The notes beneath the pieces were generated by a model. That model ran no database searches and was not told the origin of the DNA. It was given only the letters and a program-made list of their open reading frames with translations. Made by a program: the position numbers and the translations under genes. From contig CAZHOV010000032.1 in assembly GCA_964534315.1 (NCBI GenBank), forward strand, positions 1 through 39,890: a DNA stretch of 39,890 nt, written 5' to 3'. Of this stretch, positions 1 to 8,887 are shown in pieces. This DNA is from CAZHOV01 sp964534315 (GTDB taxonomy: Bacteria > Bacteroidota > Bacteroidia > Chitinophagales > Saprospiraceae). Position 1 is the first letter of the stretch. Each line of letters starts with the position of its first letter.

Positions 1-1160
1 AGGAAGAAGAAGAGGAAGAAGAAGAGGAAGAAGAGGAGGATAATGATGGTGATGGTGTTCCCAACACGGAAGATCGCTGTCCCGACCAGAAAGGTCCTGC
101 CAACTTAGCTGGTTGCCCGGATACCGACCAGGACGGCATCCCTGATATCGATGATAAATGCCCCAGCATCAAAGGGCTAAGCCAGTTTATGGGTTGTGCA
201 GACTCCGATGGCGATGGTGTTGCAGACCCTGATGACAACTGCCCTAATACGGCTGGTGTAGCTTCCAATAACGGCTGCCCCAAAGAAGTAGAAGATAATG
301 ACGGAGATGGCGTTCCCAACACGGAAGACCGCTGCCCCGGCCAAAAAGGCCCTGCTAATCTAAGAGGTTGTCCGGATACCGATCAGGATGGCATCCCTGA
401 TATTGATGATAAATGCCCCAGCATCAAAGGCCTAAGCCAGTTTATGGGTTGTGCAGACTCCGATGGCGATGGTGTCGCAGACCCTGACGATGATTGCCCC
501 AACACCCCCGGAACAATAGCCAACAAAGGCTGCCCGAAAGAAGTGGCCGATAAAGATGGTGATGGCGTTCCTGATGTGGAAGACCGCTGCCCCGACCAAA
601 AAGGAGTTCCCTCTTTAGGCGGTTGCCCAGACTCCGATGGTGACGGTATTCCTGATATTGACGATCGTTGCCCTTCAATCAAAGGGTTAAGCCAATTCTT
701 AGGCTGTGTAGATACCGACTCGGATGGTGTAGCAGAACCTGATGATAAGTGCCCGGATAAAGCAGGACCAATAGATAACTTCGGCTGTCCGGAAATCAAA
801 AAAGAAGATAAGGAAATACTCGACCTCGCTGTTAGAAACGTCAACTTCAATTCGGGTAAATCTACTCTATTGATTTCTTCTTACGAAACCCTTGATAAAA
901 TTGTGGACCTGATGAGGAAATACCCTAATTATTCGCTAAGAATTGAAGGACACACGGATTCAAGTGGTGACGAAAACGCCAATCAACGACTATCGGAGCA
1001 ACGCGCTGAATCGTGTAGAACCTATATTATCAGTAAAGGTATCTCCTACAGCAGAATTGAATCATTTGGCTATGGAGAATCTCGACCTATTGCAACAAAC
1101 GAAACGGCAGAAGGACGACAGAGAAACAGACGAGTAGAATTTGATTTGTATTTGAAATAA
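1..1160 (+). CDS. OmpA-family outer-membrane protein with thrombospondin type-3 repeats (5' partial)
   Basis: The reading frame is open from the first bases of the window, so the gene begins upstream and only its last ~386 codons are here; the ATG at 189 is internal. The visible part starts with a run of about 12 Glu, followed by Asp-rich thrombospondin type-3 calcium-binding repeats (DxDxDGxxD and CP motifs) and a C-terminal OmpA domain from about base 815. The OmpA domain has the peptidoglycan-binding signature GHTDSSG, NQRLSEQRA and RQRNRRVEF. Proteins of this build usually have an N-terminal beta-barrel in the outer membrane, Ca-stiffened repeats in the periplasm and the OmpA domain tethering peptidoglycan. 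The barrel is inferred, not seen. The stop TAA is at 1158-1160. Confidence 0.93.
   Translation, partial: EEEEEEEEEEEEDNDGDGVPNTEDRCPDQKGPANLAGCPDTDQDGIPDIDDKCPSIKGLSQFMGCADSDGDGVADPDDNCPNTAGVASNNGCPKEVEDNDGDGVPNTEDRCPGQKGPANLRGCPDTDQDGIPDIDDKCPSIKGLSQFMGCADSDGDGVADPDDDCPNTPGTIANKGCPKEVADKDGDGVPDVEDRCPDQKGVPSLGGCPDSDGDGIPDIDDRCPSIKGLSQFLGCVDTDSDGVAEPDDKCPDKAGPIDNFGCPEIKKEDKEILDLAVRNVNFNSGKSTLLISSYETLDKIVDLMRKYPNYSLRIEGHTDSSGDENANQRLSEQRAESCRTYIISKGISYSRIESFGYGESRPIATNETAEGRQRNRRVEFDLYLK
41..805 (+). repeat. 255-bp tandem repeat encoding 85-residue TSP3 units
   Basis: The coding region for the TSP3 domain repeats with a period of exactly 255 bp: equivalent bases lie at 60, 315 and 570. Each 85-residue unit contains the same order of Asp-rich and Cys-Pro motifs, including the recurring SIKGLSQF segment. 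The copies are very similar at DNA level, so recent duplication or conversion is likely, and the copy number in a short-read assembly may be wrong. Confidence 0.9.
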
Positions 1161-1180
1161 AAGATACCCCTTATATTTAT

Positions 1181-1285
1181 GAGGGCGTCTCATAAGTCGA
1201 TGAGCCTTTCTCTTAGATATTTTTAGTTGGAGCGTACTGTTTGTTCTAAAAAATCTCTACATTTTTTAAAACAAACAGTACGCTC
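1181..1285. repeat. Dispersed GAGGGCGTCTCA motif followed by a long hairpin
   Basis: Between the convergent OmpA and serS genes lies GAGGGCGTCTCATAAGTC (1181-1198), a relative of sequences at 25438 and 36783. It is followed by a hairpin at 1230-1285. The arms are 25 nt each: a perfect 16-bp outer stem starting GAGCGTACTG, a 2x2 mismatch and a 7-bp A/T inner stem, with the loop CTCTAC. There is no T-run after the stem in either direction (A8 follows on +), so it is not a textbook intrinsic terminator, although it could stop or protect transcripts of both genes. It may be a short mobile or REP-type element. Confidence 0.7.
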
Positions 1286-1351
1286 AAAAAAAAGCTTAGT
1301 GGTTCACAATATCTTTGGTATGATAGACTACCCTCCTTTGGAGATTACGCT

Positions 1352-2635
1352 TTAAAACGATATCATCTCAAACCGGGTATAAGACTGAAGGGCTTTCGGA
1401 ATTTTAATTCCGCCTGAGACCTGGTTATTCTCCAATAATGCAGCAACGATCCTGGCCAATGCCAACGCACTGCCATTTAGAGTGTGTGCTAAATTGATTT
1501 TCTTGTCGTCATTTCGGTACCGCAACTTGAGTCGGTTAGATTGATAGGTTTCGAAATTAGAAACAGAACTGACCTCCAGCCATTTCTTTTGAGCGGCGGA
1601 GTACACCTCAAAGTCAAAAGTAAGCGCAGAAGTAAAGCCAAGGTCTCCTCCACATAATCTTAAAATCCGGTAAGGCAATTCCAGTTTCTGAAGTAATCCT
1701 TCAACGTGATCGAGCATCTCCTGAAGCACCTCGTAAGATTTTTCAGGATGTGCAATTTGAACAATCTCTACCTTATCGAACTGATGCACTCTATTTAAAC
1801 CGCGAACATCTTTGCCGTAAGCCCCAGCTTCTCTCCTAAAACAGGGTGTATACCCCGTCAGCCTTATCGGTAGTTCCTGTTCATCCAATATGACATCGCG
1901 ATAGATATTTGTTACCGGTACTTCTGCAGTGGGAATGAGGTAAAAATCATCTTTGGAGACATAATACATTTGCCCCTCCTTGTCGGGCAACTGTCCGGTA
2001 GCTCTGGCTGTATCCTCATTAACGATCAACGGCGGAATGATCTCTTCATAGCCAGCTTTATGTGCCTCATCCAAAAAAAAGTTAATCAATGCCCGTTCTA
2101 GTTTAGCGCCTTTTCCCCTAAACAAGGGAAATCCGGACCCCGTAATTTTCACCCCCAATTCAAAATCAATAATATTTAGTTGCTTGGCTAAGTCCCAGTG
2201 CGGCTTAGCATTATCGCCTAATTCCGGTAAAGAAGCCGACCAATCTTTGTATACCTCATTGTCCTCATCGGTGTTTCCTTTCGGCACAGAAGGGTGAGGA
2301 ATATTGGGAATATCCAGTAATAAGGATTCAAGATTGACCTGGGCTGCCTTCATCGCCTCTTCGAGCCCCTTGACATTGTCTTTCATGCCTGCTACCTTAG
2401 CCTTCATTGCCTCCGCTTCTGCTCTTTTACCCTGGGCAAAAAAAGCACCAATCTCTTTTGATAATTTATTGGAAGTAGCTTTCAACTCATCTAATTCCTT
2501 CTGGGCAGCCCTCCGCTTTTCATCTTCTTCGAGAATTTGATCGATGATCTTTAAATCTTCTTCCTTGAAGTTACGCCTTCTCAGTCCGTCCAGAACCTTT
2601 TCTTTATTTTGTCGAATGAAATTTACTTGTAACAT
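1352..2635 (-). CDS. serS: Seryl-tRNA synthetase
   Basis: Class II aminoacyl-tRNA synthetase that charges tRNA-Ser (and tRNA-Sec where present) in the cytoplasm. The start is taken as the ATG at 2635 (MLQVNFIRQNKE), typical of the family; an in-frame TTG six bases upstream is not needed. The product is 427 aa, the usual length. Residues ~1-110 form the antiparallel coiled-coil tRNA-binding arm (KRRAAQKELDELKATSNKLS). The catalytic core shows motif 2 (TPCFRREAGAYGKDVRGLNR) and motif 3 (LNGSALALARIVAALLENNQ). A possible promoter box TATCTTTG reads leftward at 2729-2736, but no good -33 element is visible. The gene is convergent with the OmpA gene and divergent from rho. Confidence 0.97.
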   Translation of the reverse strand: MLQVNFIRQNKEKVLDGLRRRNFKEEDLKIIDQILEEDEKRRAAQKELDELKATSNKLSKEIGAFFAQGKRAEAEAMKAKVAGMKDNVKGLEEAMKAAQVNLESLLLDIPNIPHPSVPKGNTDEDNEVYKDWSASLPELGDNAKPHWDLAKQLNIIDFELGVKITGSGFPLFRGKGAKLERALINFFLDEAHKAGYEEIIPPLIVNEDTARATGQLPDKEGQMYYVSKDDFYLIPTAEVPVTNIYRDVILDEQELPIRLTGYTPCFRREAGAYGKDVRGLNRVHQFDKVEIVQIAHPEKSYEVLQEMLDHVEGLLQKLELPYRILRLCGGDLGFTSALTFDFEVYSAAQKKWLEVSSVSNFETYQSNRLKLRYRNDDKKINLAHTLNGSALALARIVAALLENNQVSGGIKIPKALQSYTRFEMISF

Positions 2636-2641
2636 AAGCAA

Positions 2642-3056
2642 GTGGACATTTTTATAATTTGGGTGGTTAAAATTCTGTTATTTTATCCCGTAAATAGGCT
2701 TTATCACAGGAAAAAATGAACTTTTTGGCAAAGATACTATTTGAAATTAAAAATAAAGTGTATTTTTGCCCTAGGATCGAACATAACTCGAACGTTCGAT
2801 AACATATTTAGGAATTATTTTTTTTGTAATCCCTTCTGATTTCCCACTTTCAAATATAATAACAGGCAAATTTTCAAATTAATTTGATGGGAAGATAAAT
2901 ACGATGTGTATTGATATTGCGTTAATTTAAAGATACGCGTTTATACCTGCATCACTTTAGCGTGTCCTAAAAACAAAACACCTCATTTGATTTTCCCTAT
3001 ATACTTCACGATTAAACCATTTTTAAATTTTTTTGTAAAAAACATTTTCTCATACC
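2642..3056 (+). promoter_or_regulatory. serS-rho divergent intergenic region with a rho promoter candidate and long leader
   Basis: This is a 415-bp, very AT-rich, non-coding stretch. On + it contains TTTG (2740-2743), 17 nt, then TATTTTTG (2761-2768), a match to the Bacteroidota housekeeping promoter TTTG-N17-23-TAnnTTTG. Transcription from it would give rho a leader of about 280 nt. Early in that leader is the inverted repeat ATCGAAC...GTTCGAT (2776-2800), which contains the palindrome CGAACGTTCG (2789-2798). Long leaders are used for autoregulation of rho in other bacteria, so a similar role is plausible but inferred. No other gene was found here. Confidence 0.5.
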
Positions 3057-4677
3057 ATGTACGATATTTTGCAGTTGAATGACATGCTCGTCCCCGAGCT
3101 AAAAGACCTTGCTGAGCAACTTGGACTTAAAGGATATAAGCGATTGAATAAACAAGAATTAATCTACAAAATTCTTGATGAACAAGCTATAAACCAGGAA
3201 AAGAAAGATGACGCCAAACCGGCGGATGACCAGGGAGGCGAGAAAAAACGTCCCGGCAGAAAAAAAACCCAAAAGAAAAAAATAGTTCCCGAAGATAAAA
3301 ACGATAATTCTTCTGATGAAAAGGATGATGATGATTCCAAAAAGTCCAGAAGAAAACGAATATCTCGTAAAACTAAAACAACCACTCCTAAAGCTGAGCG
3401 CCCCCCTTCTACAAAAAACGACGATTCGGAAAATGGCCATGCAGCGGAAAAAAATATGAAAGAAACTCAAAAGAAACCAACTCCCAAACCTGATGATCCA
3501 TCGAAAAGTAGTGATCGTCCTCAAAGAGACCGCAATAGGCAAGAGTCTACGAAAAAGTTTGATATAGAACTTGACGGAATTATTGAAGGTGTCGGTATCT
3601 TGGAAATGATGCCTGACGGTTACGGATTTCTCCGGTCAGCTGACTATAATTACCTGACCTCTCCAGACGATATCTATGTCTCTCCTTCCCAAATTAAATT
3701 ATTCGGACTGCGAACCGGCGATACTGTCCAAGGTGCCATCCGTCCGCCAAAAGAAGGAGAAAAATACTTTGCGCTACTACGCGTATCAAAAATTAACGGA
3801 CTTGTACCCGAAAACATCCGCGACCGCGTTCCCTTCGATTACCTGACCCCGCTTTTCCCTACCGAAAAGTTTGGCCTGACCACCTCTCCTACCGGCAGAG
3901 ATTTCGGAACCCGGATGATCGACCTCTTTACGCCTATCGGTAAAGGACAACGCGGACTGATCGTCGCACAGCCAAAAACGGGTAAAACTTTCTTGTTGAA
4001 AGACGTGGCAAATGCTATCGCCAAAAATCACCCGGAAGTGTACCTGCTCGTTCTGCTGATCGATGAACGCCCTGAAGAAGTCACCGATATGAAGCGAAGC
4101 GTTAACGCTGAAGTTATCGCCTCTACTTTTGACGAACCTGCCGACAACCACGTGCGCGTCGCCAATATCGTTCTGGAAAAGGCCAAACGACTGGTTGAAT
4201 GTAAACATGCTCGACTCAATTACCCGTTTGGCACGTGCCTACAATACTATTGCACCCGCTAGTGGAAAAGTCCTTTCTGGTGGTGTGGAAGCCAACGCGC
4301 TCCACAAACCGAAAAAATTCTTCGGTGCCGCCCGTAATATCGAAGATGGCGGATCCCTTACCATCCTTGCTACCGCCCTGATCGAAACAGGCTCTAAGAT
4401 GGATGGAGTGATCTTTGAAGAGTTTAAAGGAACCGGTAACATGGAACTTCAATTAGATCGAAGCCTGGCCAACAAACGTATGTACCCGGCTATCGACCTC
4501 ATCAAATCCAGTACCCGACGCGAAGACTTACTACTCGATAAAGATACGCTCCAGCGTATGTTTATCCTTAGAAATCACCTCGCCGATATGAAGCCGGAAG
4601 AAGCCATGGATTTCATGCGCAAGCAAATGCTGCAAACTTCCAGCAACGATGAATTACTGTCCTCCATGAATGGGTAA
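3057..4677 (+). pseudogene. rho: Transcription termination factor Rho, frameshifted at the Walker B strand
   Basis: Rho is the hexameric RNA helicase that ends transcription. The first frame (3057-4208) encodes an N-terminal Rho_N/SAP-like helical domain (residues ~1-45), a Lys/Asp/Glu/Ser-rich low-complexity insertion (~47-170), the RNA-binding cold-shock fold (GYGFLRSADYNY) and Walker A AQPKTGKT (~304-311), plus LLIDERPEEVTDM with the catalytic Glu. After VECKH (ending at 4208) the frame is lost, and the protein continues in another frame from LDSITRLARAYN (4210) through the Q- and R-loops to the stop at 4675-4677. The family has about five residues (typically DVVIL) between these points, 15 nt, but only one base is present, so 14 nt appear to be missing. 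They include the hydrophobic Walker B strand. Because Rho is conserved and everything else is intact, an assembly or sequencing error is more likely than a true pseudogene. Confidence 0.9.
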
Positions 4678-4690
4678 CCCCTAAAGTTTC

Positions 4691-5824
4691 ATGGACGAGC
4701 GGCTGAAAAAATGGCGACTGATCCTGGGCAAAAAAGCAGACCCGCTTCAGGAAATTCAACTAGAGGGCGGCCAAGGTAAAATAGATGATACCCTGGAAGC
4801 CCTCTATGACTCTGATCGCAAAGCAGGTCTGGGAAGCTCCTCCCCTAATGTCAACCGATGGTTGGGAGATATCCGCTCCTATTTCCCTACCTCCGTTGTG
4901 CAGATTATGCAAAAAGATGCCCTCGAACGACTGCATCTGGAAAAACTCCTCCTCGAACCACAAATCCTCGAATCCATCGAGCCGGATATCCACCTCGTTG
5001 CAACAATTCTCTCCCTCAACAAAGTTATGCCCAACGAAACGAAAGAAACCGCCAGGCAAGTGGTTCAACAACTCGTCAAAAAAATCCAACAGGAACTGAA
5101 CACTCTACTTATTGACGCCGTCCAGGGAAGTATCAATAAGGCTAGCAGAATCAGAAAGAAAAACCCTAAATCCATCGATTGGCATGCCACCATTCGCCTC
5201 AATCTCAAAAACTACCAACCAGAACTGGGCGCAATCATTCCTGATAATTTTGTAGGCTACCAAAGGAAAAGAACAGCTTTCAAACACATTACCCTGCTCG
5301 TCGATCAAAGTGGTTCTATGGCCAGCTCAGTAGTCTATGCAGGTATCCTGGGCGCAACACTGGCTTCTGTCCCCTCTATCCAAACTAGTCTCGTTGTCTT
5401 CGATACCAACCCCGTCGATCTTTCGCCTATGCTCAACGACCCCGTTGATCTCCTCTTTGGCACCCAACTCGGTGGAGGAACCAATATCTCTAAAGCACTT
5501 AAGTTCACTACCCAACTTATTACCAATCCTGCAGACGCTATACTAGTGCTCATCACCGATCTCCACGAAGGTGGAAACGTCAACGAACTGCTCAGCCAAA
5601 TCCATCAACTATTACTAAAAGATACCCAAATAATCGTCTTGCTCGCCCTCAATGACCAAGGCGCCCCCTCCTACAACCGCTCCCTGGCCGGCCAGCTAGC
5701 ATCCCTCAATATCCCCGTATTTGCCTGCACCCCGGAAAAATTTCCTCAACTGATCTCTGCAGCTATCGAAAAAAAAGATATCTCCAATTGGATGGCCATG
5801 CACGATATCGAATGGAAAGGATGA
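4691..5824 (+). CDS. VWA-domain (CoxE-like) protein
   Basis: This 377-aa soluble protein has no signal peptide. Its N-terminal half is helical (DERLKKWRLILG...), and its C-terminal half (~190-377) is a von Willebrand factor A domain with a complete metal-ion-dependent adhesion site: DQSGSMASS (DxSxS), a Thr in GGGTNIS, and Asp in LITDLHEGG. Such cytoplasmic VWA proteins often partner MoxR-type AAA+ ATPases in assembling or metal-loading other proteins. No MoxR gene is visible in this window, so the partner is unknown. It starts 13 nt after the rho stop on the same strand, so it is likely cotranscribed with rho. It is convergent with the next gene; the 62 bp between them holds CATTAGTCAATGAGCC (5851-5866), related to motifs at 1191 and 19968. 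Confidence 0.85.
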   Translation: MDERLKKWRLILGKKADPLQEIQLEGGQGKIDDTLEALYDSDRKAGLGSSSPNVNRWLGDIRSYFPTSVVQIMQKDALERLHLEKLLLEPQILESIEPDIHLVATILSLNKVMPNETKETARQVVQQLVKKIQQELNTLLIDAVQGSINKASRIRKKNPKSIDWHATIRLNLKNYQPELGAIIPDNFVGYQRKRTAFKHITLLVDQSGSMASSVVYAGILGATLASVPSIQTSLVVFDTNPVDLSPMLNDPVDLLFGTQLGGGTNISKALKFTTQLITNPADAILVLITDLHEGGNVNELLSQIHQLLLKDTQIIVLLALNDQGAPSYNRSLAGQLASLNIPVFACTPEKFPQLISAAIEKKDISNWMAMHDIEWKG

Positions 5825-5886
5825 TGGAAGAAAGTTGGGTATTACTCTATCATTAGTCAATGAGCCCCTTCATTTCTCTTTATTAA

Positions 5887-7380
5887 TTACTCCTTTTGCC
5901 AATACAAATTCAAGGTCCATTTTCCTACCGTCACTTGCCTGACAGAATCAGAAATTGCGCTCAAATCTACGCCGTTACTCCGGTACGCCTGGTTAGACCC
6001 ACCTTCATCAGGCTCTTCAATAATCAAAACGGGCTGATAATTTTCTAGCGGTTTTATCCGATGCCAGTTTTTCAAGGTAACGGGAACAACCTGCGCATCA
6101 GCACTCCAATATAAGGAGGGAGCCCAATTACCTAAAATAGCTTTACCCTCCAAATCAAATTTACTGAGATAAACCCTGGTCTGGTAGATTCCGAAACTCC
6201 TTGCCCTGTATTCCTTCATATACGTTACGCCATTATCAACCACTAAAATCAATAACACTCCTGCTACGAGCGCCACCAACCATCGCCTAACTCTTCCCCG
6301 GAGTATATCCTGATTAAATAGCAACTCGGCAAAAACAATTGCTATCATAACAGCCATTGCCATATAAGTAGAGGTCAAATACCGGGTAGGCAGATAATTC
6401 ATAACCAATTTATGGGTTTCCAGCAAAATCCAACATCCAATAAACTGATAGGCTATCAAAAAATTCCTGCTGCTCTTTTTAAAAACTAAATATCCGCCTG
6501 TTACTAAGCTAAGCAGAAAAACTATTGTAAACAGCCGGTTCTTCCTGGCAAAGAAAATATGCTCAACAATATACTTCACTGTATCCCACGTTTTTTCCGA
6601 TAACCTTACCCCTCCTGATTGCTCCTCCAGCATAAAATCAAAACCGGCCCTGAGCGGAAAATACCAGCCTGCAGCAAATAGTCCAGCCAAAATAATGATA
6701 GTAAATCCACTAATCGACAAGGGTTTTAATAGGTTAATATGGCCTGGCTGACGTAGCCACTCCAACACCAGCATTAAAGGAATCAACAGCAGCAGATAAA
6801 CATATTGGATCTTTAGCAAAAAGGCAATGAAAAAAATACCCGTAGCAGTGATCAAGGACCAGTAACGGTATTCCTCCCTCATCCGGTACCGATGAAAATA
6901 AAACATTCCCGCTAAACCTGCATAACTGACAAGGATCTCTGCCAAACATAAATGATTAAACTGATGGATCTGAAACTTCATCAATCCAACCGGTATCAAA
7001 ATAATAAGCATTTTTCGGAAATACGCAGAGGAGGACAAGAGTAGAATCAGTAGCAAGCTAGTGGTCAGGATCACCCCTCTTCCAATTTCCTGAGAGATCC
7101 CAACGATCTTAAAAGGAAAGAACAGCAGGAAGTTGAAACCCGGAGACTTCACGAAACCATCCGATCCGTAAAGGTTTAAATACCCGTAATTGATATAATT
7201 TCTTAAGGTAGAAGTGTATAACCCTTCGTCAGTAAACGGCCCTCGGCTGCCGGAAAGATTAGCACTGGCATCTGCAAACAAAAACGGAAAATGTGAAAGC
7301 AACCAGCAGAGAATCAACGCAACGACTACCAATTGTAACTTGGTCCACCCCAAAAAAGCCTGTTGCAACCAACGAATCAC
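5887..7380 (-). CDS. GT-C type membrane glycosyltransferase-like protein
   Basis: This 497-aa polytopic membrane protein has about ten hydrophobic helices. The first extracytoplasmic loop holds an acidic motif (GPFTDEGLYTSTLRNY), as in ArnT/PMT-type GT-C transferases, where it contacts the lipid-linked sugar donor. A C-terminal soluble part follows (residues ~400-497). The start is GTG at 7380, which overlaps the TGA of the upstream M20 peptidase gene as GTGA, so the two are probably translationally coupled. The substrate cannot be told. Identification as GT39/GT83-like rests on topology and the acidic motif only, so it could be another membrane protein of unknown function. Confidence 0.7.
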   Translation of the reverse strand: MIRWLQQAFLGWTKLQLVVVALILCWLLSHFPFLFADASANLSGSRGPFTDEGLYTSTLRNYINYGYLNLYGSDGFVKSPGFNFLLFFPFKIVGISQEIGRGVILTTSLLLILLLSSSAYFRKMLIILIPVGLMKFQIHQFNHLCLAEILVSYAGLAGMFYFHRYRMREEYRYWSLITATGIFFIAFLLKIQYVYLLLLIPLMLVLEWLRQPGHINLLKPLSISGFTIIILAGLFAAGWYFPLRAGFDFMLEEQSGGVRLSEKTWDTVKYIVEHIFFARKNRLFTIVFLLSLVTGGYLVFKKSSRNFLIAYQFIGCWILLETHKLVMNYLPTRYLTSTYMAMAVMIAIVFAELLFNQDILRGRVRRWLVALVAGVLLILVVDNGVTYMKEYRARSFGIYQTRVYLSKFDLEGKAILGNWAPSLYWSADAQVVPVTLKNWHRIKPLENYQPVLIIEEPDEGGSNQAYRSNGVDLSAISDSVRQVTVGKWTLNLYWQKE

Positions 7381-8840
7381 TTACTGCTGTTTTGAATTAA
7401 CTGATGATAAAACTGAATGACACCAATATAAGACTTTATAGAAATGCGTTCGTTAAGCCCGTGTATTCTTTTTAAGTCTTCCCGGTCTAGAATAGCCGGC
7501 AAAAAACGATAAACATTCTTTGAAACACGCTCGTAATGCCGACCATCCGTGGTGGCGATGACCAGAGCGGGAGCAATAAGTACTTCCGGAAAAATCTCCT
7601 TAGTCGTTTTTTGAATAACATTAAACCCAAAGGCATCGATCTCAGAAATGTTGCTGGGATTCCCATTAAACGGAGAGGCAACCAATTCTACTCGTACCCG
7701 CTCATCATCAATAATCTTTTTCAATTGTTCTCGTACACTTTCAATGGTTTCGCCCGGTAATATCCGGCAGTTAATTTTGGCCTCGGCTTCTGTTGGCAGC
7801 ACATTGTCTTTAATGCCTGCATTGATGATGGTTGGTGCCATGGTTGTTCTGATATAAGCATTGGAAGCTGGTGATTTGGAAAGCGAACTTAAGATCATAG
7901 GTTTAAATAACCACTTATTGGCAAAAATCGCCCGCTCGGGCAAGGGCATTTCAGGCCCCGCATATTCAAATAATTTCTCCGCGGCTCCGCCCATTTTCGC
8001 AGGAAAAGGATTATCTTCTAACCGGTGAATGGCTTTACTCAAAATTCCAATAGCACTTTCTTTTCCGGGCATCGACGAATGGCCCCCCTCTTCCAACGTT
8101 ACCTTCAAATAAAAGGTGGCAAATCCTTTTTGAGTAATTCCTATCAAAGCAATGGGCTCTTCAATCGGTGGAAGTGCATTTTTTACAATAAACGATCCTT
8201 CATCTAATACATACTCAAACTGAATACCTTGCTGTTTAAAATATTCTGCAATAGATTTGGCTCCCTTAGCACCACCAATCTCCTCGTCTTGCCCAAACGC
8301 CAAAAAGACCGTCCTGACCGGCTCATATCCTTCTTCCAATAATAACTCAATAGCTTCGAGAATAGCCATAATACTCACTTTGTCATCCAGCGTTCCCCTA
8401 CCCCAGATATAATCCCCTTCTATTCTACCTTCATAAGGCGGGACAGTCCAGTTTTTAAGGCTGGCTTGTTCAACGGGCACAATATCCTGATGGGCGGCAA
8501 GTAAAATCGGAGCAAGTTGAGCATTCTTACCCGGCCACCTGTAAATCAAGCCCCATTGATTAATGGTATCTTTTTCCAAAAATGAATCTACTAACACAAA
8601 CTGACTGTCTAAAAAAGCATGAAAGCGCGGAAAGCCAAAAGAGTCCCGAAAATTGGGATCCGAGATGGTCTTCATGGAAATAGTTCTTGCAAGACGCTCA
8701 ACCGCCTGTTCCGGAACTTCTACCGGACGTACCGGATCAATGACGGGTTGTACACTCGAATAGTTAATGGTCCAAACCACCAAAACGGCAATTAGGATCA
8801 CCAATAAATTCAATACCCGTTGCAAAAGCCATTTAATCAT
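7377..8840 (-). CDS. Membrane-anchored M20 family metallopeptidase (carboxypeptidase S / PM20D1-like)
   Basis: This 487-aa protein has one N-terminal transmembrane anchor (residues ~4-26), placing the catalytic domain outside the cytoplasm. The di-zinc ligands of the M20 family are visible: His117 and Asp119 in AAHQDIVP, Asp152 in GRGTLDDK, the catalytic Glu186-Glu187 in GQDEEIGG, Asp in YVLDEG, and the late His in TTDGRHYERVS. The long form with an anchor resembles yeast CPS1 and animal PM20D1, which hydrolyse dipeptides or make and cleave N-acyl amino acids. The actual substrate is unknown. It is the first gene of a two-gene minus-strand unit with the GT-C gene and is divergent from the next transferase with about 47 bp between starts. 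Confidence 0.88.
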   Translation of the reverse strand: MIKWLLQRVLNLLVILIAVLVVWTINYSSVQPVIDPVRPVEVPEQAVERLARTISMKTISDPNFRDSFGFPRFHAFLDSQFVLVDSFLEKDTINQWGLIYRWPGKNAQLAPILLAAHQDIVPVEQASLKNWTVPPYEGRIEGDYIWGRGTLDDKVSIMAILEAIELLLEEGYEPVRTVFLAFGQDEEIGGAKGAKSIAEYFKQQGIQFEYVLDEGSFIVKNALPPIEEPIALIGITQKGFATFYLKVTLEEGGHSSMPGKESAIGILSKAIHRLEDNPFPAKMGGAAEKLFEYAGPEMPLPERAIFANKWLFKPMILSSLSKSPASNAYIRTTMAPTIINAGIKDNVLPTEAEAKINCRILPGETIESVREQLKKIIDDERVRVELVASPFNGNPSNISEIDAFGFNVIQKTTKEIFPEVLIAPALVIATTDGRHYERVSKNVYRFLPAILDREDLKRIHGLNERISIKSYIGVIQFYHQLIQNSSK

Positions 8841-8887
8841 GTTTTAAAGGTAAATAAAAATTGAAAATTTCCTCTTATCATTGCAAT

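Noticed and set aside
383..850. 155-aa minus-strand ORF inside the OmpA/TSP3 gene
   Set aside because: It is antisense to a strongly coding repeat and has a Ser/Pro-rich composition caused by reading Asp/Gly codons backwards.
1230..1285. Ordinary intrinsic terminator for OmpA or serS
   Set aside because: The stem is long and strong, but neither strand has a T-run after it, so it is reported as a repeat instead.
3159..3542. Hydrophobic minus-strand ORFs opposite the Rho insertion
   Set aside because: They arise from reading AAA/GAA/GAT codons in reverse (Phe/Leu/Ile) and have no family resemblance.
4200..4220. Programmed frameshift in rho
   Set aside because: There is no slippery sequence, and the missing residues are part of the conserved Walker B strand, so a one-base slip would not restore the protein.
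4129..4677. A separate 182-aa protein starting at 4129
   Set aside because: From 4210 on it is the C-terminal part of Rho; the first ~27 residues are out-of-frame Rho sequence.
8861..8887. TTG start for the ArnT-like transferase
   Set aside because: The nine added residues (MKISSYHCN) do not look like a family N-terminus, and the ATG at 8888 is well placed.
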